This document shows positions 6,674 to 12,082 of a DNA stretch of 12,082 nucleotides, in pieces. The DNA comes from an uncultured Clostridia bacterium (GTDB lineage Bacteria > Bacillota > Clostridia > Christensenellales > CAG-138). Numbering within the stretch: position 1 is the first letter of the stretch; every line of letters begins with the position of its first letter. Position numbers and translations under genes: made by a program. The notes under the pieces are model-generated. The model ran no database searches and was not told where the DNA came from. It worked only from the letters and a program-made list of their open reading frames with translations. The stretch covers positions 1 to 12,082 of the forward strand of contig CALAXO010000124.1 of NCBI GenBank assembly GCA_937894955.1. The letters run 5' to 3'.

Positions 6674-7531
6674 ATGAAAAAACACGTTGCGGCCATGTTG
6701 GCAGTTTTGCTTGCGTTTGCAGGTATGGTTTTACCCGTGCGCCATTTTGCTGCACGGATTGAAGGCACGAGTGATGCGGCCTCGCTTGACGAAGCATTGA
6801 ATTATCCGGGTGACACACTTCACTTTACTTCTCACGGCGACTACCCTTGGGTTGTTGACGGTGAACGTGCAAAGTCATCCAATCAGGGAGTTGACGGTTT
6901 CTATGACGGCGAATCCGGAACAATGGTTTATTGCGTTTCGGAAGTAAAGACAACTGTTGTTGCTCAGGAAGGAGATTATATCTCGTTCGATGTTTCGGTC
7001 AGCAGTGAAGAGTATGATAAATTCAGCTTTTATATCGACGGACAAAGAGTTGAACGTTGGTGCGGAGATGTTCAGGGCGAGGGCTTTTGCAGTGAACTGA
7101 CGGCAGGCGAGCATGAACTTTCATGGCAGTATGCAAAGGACAGCGTTGTTTCGGGCGGTGAAGACACTGCATGGCTGGACAATGTTCATGTCGGCGCACC
7201 TATCGGGGTTGAAGGCGTTGAACTTACCTCTAATGTAAGCGTTCCTGCATGCAGGAAAGTTCAACTGGAATGGACAGTTTTGCCGCTTACTGCCGGAAAC
7301 AAAAACGTCAGTTTTTCTTCTGACAATACAAATGTCGCAACCGTTGATGAAAAAGGTTTTATTCGCGGCATAAATGAAGGCACAACAAAGGTCACAATCT
7401 GCACCGAGGATGGAGGGTTCACTGCCGAATGCGAAGTTACGGTAACGGCGGCTCAATTGCCGGTTCAGCTTTTCGGTGTTTTGGCAGCAGAAAGTTTATA
7501 TTACGGCTCCGGCGCAGGCTATTACAGATAG
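6674..7531 (+). CDS. Secreted wall protein, N-terminal part, ending at an in-frame TAG
   Basis: The 285 residues before the TAG start with a signal peptide (MKK then a hydrophobic stretch to about residue 20, with possible cleavage near HFAA). A beta-rich, jelly-roll-like domain follows (about 45-174), ending in WLDNVHVG like carbohydrate-binding or choice-of-anchor modules. Next is a bacterial Ig-like domain of the Big_2 type (178-258), with the signature VSFSSDNTNVATVDEKGFIRGINEGTT shortened here to its core VATVDEKG and INEGTTKV. The frame then enters a propeller-like region and meets TAG at codon 286. Beyond it the same frame stays open to 8536. The intact product would be a 620-residue cell-surface protein. 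It has a consensus promoter and a strong ribosome binding site, and lies under a likely ArsR-type operator. The TAG may be a nonsense mutation, a sequence error or a recoded codon. Confidence 0.85.
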   Translation: MKKHVAAMLAVLLAFAGMVLPVRHFAARIEGTSDAASLDEALNYPGDTLHFTSHGDYPWVVDGERAKSSNQGVDGFYDGESGTMVYCVSEVKTTVVAQEGDYISFDVSVSSEEYDKFSFYIDGQRVERWCGDVQGEGFCSELTAGEHELSWQYAKDSVVSGGEDTAWLDNVHVGAPIGVEGVELTSNVSVPACRKVQLEWTVLPLTAGNKNVSFSSDNTNVATVDEKGFIRGINEGTTKVTICTEDGGFTAECEVTVTAAQLPVQLFGVLAAESLYYGSGAGYYR

Positions 7532-8536
7532 CCTTGCACATGGATAACCTTTGATGATGCGGAGCCGGAGAGTTCAGTTATTGAACTCGGAGAGTTCTTC
7601 GATGATGAGAACGAAGGAATACCGATTGGGGCAGCTGAATACTATGACGGTAATGTTTACGGGTTTACGGGTTACGGTGCTTCGCCCGAAGAATTTTTCT
7701 GCATAAGTTTTGAAGATTTGCAGGACGGCAGCATGAATCCGGAGTATTATGGCAAATACGGCCCTGAAGGCAGCATGATTCTTGATATGGCATACAACTA
7801 TGCAAATCAAACAATGTATTACATTGCAATAAATAAATCCACAAGGGAAACAAGTCTCAACACCGTTGATATTTATACGGGTGAAAGCAAATTTATTGCT
7901 GACATCACGAATGATGATGAAAATGCAACATCAAGCTATTATTCGATCGCGATAAGCACCGAGGGCGTTGGATACGTGCTGCTTACCGGCATGGATGACA
8001 TCAACTACGGTGAAGCTATGCTCTGCGAAATCGACCTTGAGACTGCTCACGTCATACGTAACATTGGACTTACGGGGAAAGCAAATTATCAACAGCAGTC
8101 TATGACCTATGACCACAACACGGGAAAAATTTACTGGGCACAGTGGCTTATGCCGTATGAGCCGGATAATACCCTCCGCTGCATTGACCCCGAAACGGGC
8201 GCAAGCGAATACATGGGCATTATAAACGGCGACGGCGGCTGCGAGATTCTCGGCATGTTCATTCCTTATGATGCAAATGAACCCGATCCAACCCCGGTTC
8301 CTCCGACGGAAACCCCGGAAGATCCAACTCCCACTCCGGTTCCTCCGACAGCCGACCCGACGGATACTCCGAACCCCTCAACGGATGTTCCGGAAAATCC
8401 GACAGGTGCTCCTTCGCCCACCGTTGAACCGAACACGCCCGATGTTCCTTCAACAGGCGCGGTAAGCATCATCGGCGCGGGTATTGCCGCACTGATCGGC
8501 GGGGCATGTGTCATGCTGCGAAAAAGAGAGGATTAA
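7532..8536 (+). CDS. C-terminal part of the same wall protein, in frame after the TAG
   Basis: The frame continues without a stop for 334 codons after the TAG and reads like the natural sequel of the upstream part: WITFDD, AAEYYDGNVYGFTG and similar beta-strand repeats of a propeller-like domain up to about residue 534 of the full frame. A proline/threonine-rich linker of PTPVPPTETPE type (about 535-590) spans the wall. The end is a sorting-signal-like tail: VPSTG (591-595), a hydrophobic stretch (596-614) and RKRED. VPSTG is a variant of LPxTG, so sortase anchoring is likely but not certain. A separate start at the ATG at 7718, with AGGA before it, would remove part of the propeller domain and the signal peptide. 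It is not favoured as a real gene start. Confidence 0.8.
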   Translation, partial: PCTWITFDDAEPESSVIELGEFFDDENEGIPIGAAEYYDGNVYGFTGYGASPEEFFCISFEDLQDGSMNPEYYGKYGPEGSMILDMAYNYANQTMYYIAINKSTRETSLNTVDIYTGESKFIADITNDDENATSSYYSIAISTEGVGYVLLTGMDDINYGEAMLCEIDLETAHVIRNIGLTGKANYQQQSMTYDHNTGKIYWAQWLMPYEPDNTLRCIDPETGASEYMGIINGDGGCEILGMFIPYDANEPDPTPVPPTETPEDPTPTPVPPTADPTDTPNPSTDVPENPTGAPSPTVEPNTPDVPSTGAVSIIGAGIAALIGGACVMLRKRED

Positions 8537-8627
8537 TCTGTTTATCAACAAGTTAAAAAAACCGAATGGATTATGATTTCGGTAAAGGTAATGTGAAACG
8601 CTGAATTGCAGCGAATGCAGTTAAACC

Positions 8628-8667
8628 AAACAAAGCCGGCACTCAACAACGGGTGCCGACTTTGTTT
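8628..8667. terminator. Bidirectional intrinsic terminator between convergent secreted-protein genes
   Basis: AAACAAAG (8628-8635) plus CGGCACTC pairs with GGGTGCCG plus CTTTGTTT (8660-8667), with one internal mismatch and a six-base loop at 8645-8650. T-rich sequence follows on both strands (TTTGTTTTG on +, TTTGTTTGG on -). It serves the wall-protein gene and the dockerin gene. Confidence 0.85.
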
Positions 8668-8727
8668 GTTTTGTTTATTAATCACGCAGCGCATGAATTG
8701 AAGGAAAACATGCGCTGTCCGCCGTGC

Positions 8728-11091
8728 TTACGAAATCGCGGCGCGGAGAATTGCAAGCGCATCCACAGTGGTAATGCTGCCGTCGCCGTCCATATCCGCG
8801 AGTTCGGGATGTTCAAGCTCACCGACCTGCATAACGTGCCGCAGGACAAGCAGCGCATCCAAAGTGTCAACGGAACCGTCCATGTTTACGTCGCCGATGT
8901 CGGCAGGGGGAGCTGCATGTTCGTACAGTGCGGTAACGGTGATGTCGGAGTTTACGGGAGCGCCGTCATAATCCCAGCCGATGAACGTGTAGCCTTCATG
9001 TTCCGGTGCGGCGGGGAAGAGTTCGCTTTCAACAATTTCGCCCGCAGGGATTGCTGCCGTGCCGAGAGTTTCACCGGTAATGCCGTCTTCAAACGTAACG
9101 GTGTACTCTTCGGTTTCACCGCCTTCGTCCATAAGCCATACCTGTGTGCCGTAGAAGGGGTTTGCGGTGCCGATGGTGAGTCCGCTTGACGTTTCCGCAA
9201 AAACTCGGAGACCGTGATTATAGGGATCGCCGAAGCCGTTGGTTGTTACCGTTTCAAAGTTTACACCGTCGTCGGAAACATACATGTCAAAGCCGCGATC
9301 CGCATCAGTGAGATAGGAAGCGCAGGTCAAAAGGCTGCGAACGGTTGCCATAAGGCCTTCAATACCGCCAAGCTTTTCGATAAGATCACGAATGCTGCCG
9401 AAATCGGGAAGTGCATCGGGGTTCTGTGCGGATATTTCTTCTCGCATCAAATACGCCTTCACGGTTTCCGGTGCGATACCCTTTTTGTCGAGGTCGATAC
9501 CGAGTTTCGAAACATCGCCGGTTGCAAGCATGTGCGCAATCTCGTCGTTATCGAATTCCGCAAGGAGTTTGTCCATGGCTTCCGTGCCGTCTTCGTCGCC
9601 GCTTCCGCTGATATTGATAAGGTTGCGTATGAACTCAATGAGCCTTGCCCATTCTTCGGGAGTCATGTTCATGATATCGCCGTTCACAAACTGCCCGACG
9701 GGTTCAAGCAGGCTGCTTGTGTCGAATGTGCCGATGCAGAGTTTGCCGTTGTACTCGGTCATTCTCCATATATACTGGTTTTCGTTCCTGCCGAAGCCGG
9801 AGCCGATGCCCGAAATGCCTCCGTTCGGGAACATCGCGGTTGCATCGCCGACAACAAGCTCAATGTTTTCGTCCGCATCCATACGGTAAAGATTTACCGA
9901 CTGACGGAGATTTTCGTTCATGAAGTCGAAATTCGTGTGTTTAAGAACGTTGCCGAGAGCGATCTCTTCATCGTTGTATTCACCGATGTAGAGATAACCG
10001 TTATAAACCTGCAAAACGCCTGCGCCCGAGCGGGTTCGTTCGGGGTCAATGCCGAAAGTGTATCTTGCCCCGTCGTTTTCGGTGTCCCCGATTACGGGAG
10101 TCCAACTCCAGCTGCCGTCCGCCGCTTTATCACCGCGAACAAGCGCGAAGGACTGCATTGTGTTTTCATCGGGCATGTTATCGGGAGTGCCGGTGCAGAT
10201 TGAGACGTAAAGCTTGCCGTTGAATTCAACAATTTCCCAAATGGAACCGCCGTAAATGCTGTCCGAGAAATGGTAAGCGGGATAATCAAACAGATCCTGC
10301 TGGCTTGCAATAACGGTGAAGCCTTCCCTCGGGTTGGAGGATGAAAGGATTACAGGACCGTCCTTTGTGACGCAGCTCAGAATCAATTCGCCGTCATATT
10401 CGCAAAGTCCGCGTATACCGGTGCAGATGCCGTTCATATAACCTTGATAGTAGTCCTGAAGGGTCATGCCCTGATAGACCATTACAATCTCATCGGTCTC
10501 GGGGTCAAGCTCATAGATGCAGGGAAGGTTGTTTACCGCACCGCAGAAATAGAACTTTCCGTTATAGGCCGTAACATTGCGGAACGTTGCATTGTCGCCG
10601 GTTGTGCATTTGGACATGAGAACGGTAACCTCGCCTGTTACTGTATCGATTTTCGTCAGAATGCCGCCGGCATTACCGCCGTCCTCCTCACCCGTAAAAA
10701 ACGCGCCGTTGTAAAGCACGTTCAGAAGAGCTGTCAGCTTTTCCTGATCAAAATTGCCGCCGAGAACGTTGCTCATAAGGGTCAACGTGCTTGTCAATGC
10801 GCCGTAGCAGGTGCCGACGTAGACGTATCTGCCGTGTCCTGCCGCACACCATGAATAGCTTTGCCCGCGTGCGCCCTGTCCGGCGTCCGATGCGGAAATA
10901 ACGCCGTTGCCGACATAGTCAACAATACCGTCGTTCTGCCCGGAACCGTTGTCGGGATGCGTGATTTTTTCAAAGCTCAGCGTACCGTCCGGCTGAGCAT
11001 AGCTCAGTGCGGAAACGCCCGTGAAACAGTTTGCGCAAAGTGTCAGGCAAAGAATGAAGCTGACAATTGCTTTAAAAAGGCTCTTTTTCAA
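8728..11091 (-). CDS. Secreted propeller-like protein with InlB-type repeat and type I dockerin
   Basis: The 787-residue protein has a signal peptide (basic MKKSLFK, hydrophobic core, probable cleavage after VSA at 26-28). A long region with recurring blade-like strands follows (TAYNGKFYF, CEYDGELIL, VEFNGKLYV, QVYNGYLYI, TEYNGKLCI), typical of a beta-propeller or display protein. An InlB/Flg_new-type repeat lies at about 662-723 (YTVTFEDG...EGYTFIGW). A type I dockerin occupies 732-787, with two calcium loops: D734-N736-D738 in DVNMDGSVD, and D766-D768-D770 in DMDGDGSITTVD. Dockerins bind cohesins, so the protein probably joins a cell-surface or extracellular complex. No glycoside-hydrolase motif was recognised. 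The start codon is TTG, supported by AGGAGG at 11099-11104 with a seven-base gap and by the signal peptide. It is convergent with the wall-protein gene. Confidence 0.9.
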   Translation of the reverse strand: MKKSLFKAIVSFILCLTLCANCFTGVSALSYAQPDGTLSFEKITHPDNGSGQNDGIVDYVGNGVISASDAGQGARGQSYSWCAAGHGRYVYVGTCYGALTSTLTLMSNVLGGNFDQEKLTALLNVLYNGAFFTGEEDGGNAGGILTKIDTVTGEVTVLMSKCTTGDNATFRNVTAYNGKFYFCGAVNNLPCIYELDPETDEIVMVYQGMTLQDYYQGYMNGICTGIRGLCEYDGELILSCVTKDGPVILSSSNPREGFTVIASQQDLFDYPAYHFSDSIYGGSIWEIVEFNGKLYVSICTGTPDNMPDENTMQSFALVRGDKAADGSWSWTPVIGDTENDGARYTFGIDPERTRSGAGVLQVYNGYLYIGEYNDEEIALGNVLKHTNFDFMNENLRQSVNLYRMDADENIELVVGDATAMFPNGGISGIGSGFGRNENQYIWRMTEYNGKLCIGTFDTSSLLEPVGQFVNGDIMNMTPEEWARLIEFIRNLINISGSGDEDGTEAMDKLLAEFDNDEIAHMLATGDVSKLGIDLDKKGIAPETVKAYLMREEISAQNPDALPDFGSIRDLIEKLGGIEGLMATVRSLLTCASYLTDADRGFDMYVSDDGVNFETVTTNGFGDPYNHGLRVFAETSSGLTIGTANPFYGTQVWLMDEGGETEEYTVTFEDGITGETLGTAAIPAGEIVESELFPAAPEHEGYTFIGWDYDGAPVNSDITVTALYEHAAPPADIGDVNMDGSVDTLDALLVLRHVMQVGELEHPELADMDGDGSITTVDALAILRAAIS

Positions 11092-11104
11092 TTCTGTACC
11101 TCCT

Positions 11105-11126
11105 GCCCGCTTCTTTGCGGGCTTTT
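11105..11126. promoter_or_regulatory. GC hairpin abutting the ribosome binding site of the dockerin gene
   Basis: GCCCGC (11105-11110) and GCGGGC (11117-11122) form a six-pair stem. On the minus strand it lies in the leader, directly before the AGGAGG of the dockerin gene. On the plus strand it is followed by TTTT (11123-11126) and could act as a short antisense terminator. A leader-stabilising or translational role is inference. Confidence 0.4.
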
Positions 11127-11170
11127 AGAAATTTGAAAACAGGTAAGTTCTTTTCGCCCGTTTCATGCTG

Positions 11171-11199
11171 ATTATATCTCTAAAATATGCGCATGTCAA
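11171..11199 (-). promoter_or_regulatory. Consensus promoter of the dockerin-protein gene
   Basis: On the minus strand, a perfect TTGACA (11194-11199), a 17-base spacer and a perfect TATAAT (11171-11176) predict a start near 11164 and a leader of about 70 bases. This is among the strongest promoters in the window. Confidence 0.85.
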
Positions 11200-11274
11200 T
11201 ACAAAAAACGGAAAGCACGAAGAAAAAAATGAAACCCGTTCATGCGTTCGGTGAGTGATAATCCAATTTTTGTG

Positions 11275-11303
11275 TTGACATTAAACCCAAGACGCGGTAT
11301 AAT
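11275..11303 (+). promoter_or_regulatory. Consensus promoter of the tRNA-Gly gene
   Basis: A perfect TTGACA (11275-11280), a 17-base spacer and a perfect TATAAT (11298-11303) predict a start near 11310, about 48 bases before the mature tRNA. It is divergent from the dockerin-gene promoter. Confidence 0.85.
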
Positions 11304-11320
11304 ATGCCTGATAACAAACA

Positions 11321-11338
11321 AGGGTGGAATATCACCCT
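11321..11338 (+). other. Hairpin in the tRNA-Gly 5' leader
   Basis: AGGGTG (11321-11326) and CACCCT (11333-11338) can pair around a six-base loop. The GGGTG/CACCC strands are the same as those of the tRNA acceptor stem. Leader and tRNA could therefore mispair, or the hairpin may keep the leader out of the way during folding and RNase P cleavage. Confidence 0.45.
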
Positions 11339-11357
11339 CGAATATTTAATGTTTCGC

Positions 11358-11431
11358 GCGGGTGTAGCTCAATGGCAGAGCGTCGGCTTCCCAAGCCGAT
11401 CACGTGGGTTCGATTCCCATCACCCGCTCCA
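11358..11431 (+). tRNA. tRNA-Gly(CCC)
   Basis: The 74-base sequence folds as a normal cloverleaf. The acceptor GCGGGTG (11358-11364) pairs with CACCCGC (11421-11427), followed by the discriminator T and an encoded CCA (11429-11431). The D arm contains TAGCTCAATGGCAGAGC. The anticodon stem TCGGC (11383-11387) / GCCGA (11395-11399) encloses TTCCCAA, giving anticodon CCC (11390-11392) for the glycine codon GGG. The T arm contains GTGGGTTCGATTCCCAT. Its own consensus promoter lies upstream, and a run of seven T follows at once (11432-11438), probably part of transcription termination. Confidence 0.97.
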
Positions 11432-11472
11432 TTTTTTTACTCAATACGGCAAGACTTAAAAACAGTTGAGAA

Positions 11473-11738
11473 TTATTTTATTGTTAAGCAAAAAAGAACA
11501 AGAATAAGCATCAATATCGCAGCAACGGTGAAAATGACTGCATGTTTTGAAGCGGCTGCATGCTTTGCAGTTTTATTGCCGGTGTTTTTGTTTACCGAAG
11601 GCTTTTTGAAGCTTTCAAAGGGATGGGCCGAAAGGGGGTACAGGTCATCTCGTCAATGTATGCGGACACACGTCGCTCATCGCGCATAATCTCGCCGCAA
11701 AGTTTTTCAAGATGTTTGTAAGAATTCATAAAGCTCAT
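11473..11738 (-). pseudogene. Decayed small membrane-tailed protein gene, frameshifted and apparently internally deleted
   Basis: From the ATG at 11738 (or 11729) the minus strand encodes MNSYKHLEKLCGEI, then VSAYIDEM. From memory this matches the start of an uncharacterised Clostridia family that begins MNSYxxLExLCxxIYGDxxGVSAYIxEM. Those proteins are, as I recall, about 150 residues or more and continue with a helical block ending in RNQIAHEPG, which is missing here. The frame stops at 11592-11594. A second frame, reached by adding one C to the CCCCC run at 11634-11638, continues with a lysine-rich linker (ESFKKPSVNKNTGNKT) and a single membrane segment (AVIFTVAAILMLILVLF) to a stop at 11473-11475. 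It therefore looks like both ends of one gene with the middle lost. No good ribosome binding site is visible. Function unknown. Confidence 0.5.
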
Positions 11739-11772
11739 AATGATCGGTCTGATAATCTAAAGTATTAAAATA

Positions 11773-11810
11773 AACGGCTGTCGAATGTTTTTCCGATTTC
11801 GGCAGCCGTT
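11773..11810. terminator. Inverted repeat, probable terminator for the minus-strand aquaporin gene
   Basis: AACGGCTGTCGAA (11773-11785) and TTCGGCAGCCGTT (11798-11810) are complementary 13-base arms with one G-T pair and a 12-base loop. On the minus strand the stem is followed by TTATTTTAAT, giving it a fair T-rich tail about 90 bases after the aquaporin stop. The plus-strand tail is weak. Confidence 0.6.
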
Positions 11811-11842
11811 CGTTTAAAGAAAAATGCAAACAATAATGGCAT

Positions 11843-11868
11843 TAATGTTTCGATTATTCGAAACATTA
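11843..11868. repeat. Perfect 11-base inverted repeat of unknown role
   Basis: TAATGTTTCGA (11843-11853) and TCGAAACATTA (11858-11868) flank a TTAT loop. Partial pairing extends outwards (AATG/CATT). It lies 32 bases after the aquaporin stop on the minus strand. It could be a first terminator hairpin, an operator for an unseen gene or a repeated genomic element. A T-rich stretch lies beyond it on the minus strand, but not immediately adjacent. Confidence 0.5.
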
Positions 11869-11899
11869 GTCATTTGCGGAAAAGGCCGTTCACGACGGT

Positions 11900-12082
11900 T
11901 TATTCCGATTTTTTGCTCTCACCGCAATAAAGAAAGCGGTAAACGAGAACCGCGATGACTGCGCCTGCAAGCGGAGCGGCGATGAACAGCCAAACCTGTT
12001 TGAGCGGAACCGTATTGCCGAGCAGTGCGCTCACAAAAGCGGGGCCGAAACTTCTTGCGGGGTTGACTGAGGTTCCGGTGTA
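11900..12082 (-). CDS. Aquaporin, C-terminal fragment (5' end outside window)
   Basis: The 60 visible residues read inward from the window edge. They begin with the second NPA box of a major intrinsic protein, GTSVNPARSFGPA, including the selectivity-filter Arg after NPA. They end with the last membrane helix (VWLFIAAPLAGAVIAVLVY) and a short polar tail to a TAA. The residue after NPAR is Ser, where glycerol facilitators have Asp, which favours a water-selective aquaporin (AqpZ-like) over GlpF. This is a family-based inference from one position. The protein would sit in the cytoplasmic membrane. The 11432-11899 stretch downstream holds only the decayed gene and two inverted repeats. Confidence 0.9.
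   Translation of the reverse strand, partial: YTGTSVNPARSFGPAFVSALLGNTVPLKQVWLFIAAPLAGAVIAVLVYRFLYCGESKKSE

Noticed and set aside
8266..8514. Open frames in several phases over the Pro/Thr linker
   Set aside because: They arise from the repetitive, low-complexity linker of the wall protein.
7718..8536. Independent gene starting at ATG 7718
   Set aside because: Although AGGA lies before it, the frame is the same as the upstream part and stays open back to the TAG. The start would remove part of the propeller region and leave a wall-anchored protein with no signal peptide.
9214..10203. Long open frame on the + strand (329 codons)
   Set aside because: Antisense to the dockerin-protein gene and its blade repeats. 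It reflects codon bias of the real gene.
11321..11338. T-box-like AGGGTGG in the tRNA leader
   Set aside because: The conserved ACCGCG part and the rest of a T-box are absent, and the downstream gene is a tRNA. It is a simple hairpin.
11324..11689. Open frame on the + strand running through the tRNA
   Set aside because: It translates across the complete tRNA-Gly and antisense to the decayed gene. It is not a plausible protein.
1..12082. CRISPR array, transposase, integrase or attachment sites
   Set aside because: No regularly spaced direct repeats, no mobile-element protein signatures and no duplicated tRNA 3' end were seen.

Overview
The window looks like a chromosomal segment of a Gram-positive anaerobe of the class Clostridia, probably a gut-type Oscillospiraceae/Ruminococcaceae relative or an uncultured genome from that group. 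The reasons are consensus sigma-A promoters with 17-bp spacers, strong AGGAGG ribosome binding sites, a flavodiiron protein fused to flavin reductase and rubredoxin domains, a type I dockerin protein, and a wall-protein tail of the PxTG type. This is inference from gene content; no marker gene for taxonomy was compared.

Layout. Positions 1-681 (+) hold the end of a zinc-ribbon protein and a small stand-alone FakA-C-terminal-like protein. Positions 841-2727 (-) hold a four-domain flavodiiron O2/NO reductase with a Fur/PerR-like palindrome beside its promoter. Positions 3051-5261 (+) hold gltX and a divergent RdgB/HAM1 nucleotide pyrophosphatase. Positions 5361-6476 (-) hold a long ArsR-type winged-helix regulator. 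It is divergent from a secreted, wall-anchored protein (6674-8536, +) whose reading frame is cut by one in-frame TAG at 7529. Positions 8728-11091 (-) hold a large secreted protein with a dockerin and a TTG start. A tRNA-Gly(CCC) lies at 11358-11431 with a consensus promoter. Between it and the end are a decayed small-protein gene (-) and two strong inverted repeats. The window closes inside an aquaporin gene (-).

How the genes may work together. Most genes are unrelated single units separated by terminators. Two local relationships are worth attention. First, the ArsR-type regulator and the divergent wall protein share a 197-bp intergenic region containing a consensus promoter and a perfect CCTTAAC-N5-GTTAAGG palindrome at the expected transcription start, which suggests the regulator controls the secreted protein. 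Second, the wall protein and the convergent dockerin protein both look like secreted beta-propeller-type display proteins with repeated Y-N/D-G-x-h-Y blades but different anchoring modules.

No CRISPR array, transposase, phage gene or clear multi-gene novel system was seen. The best leads are the amber codon in the wall protein, the operator-like palindromes, hairpins placed against several ribosome binding sites, and the small-protein gene that appears internally deleted and frameshifted.
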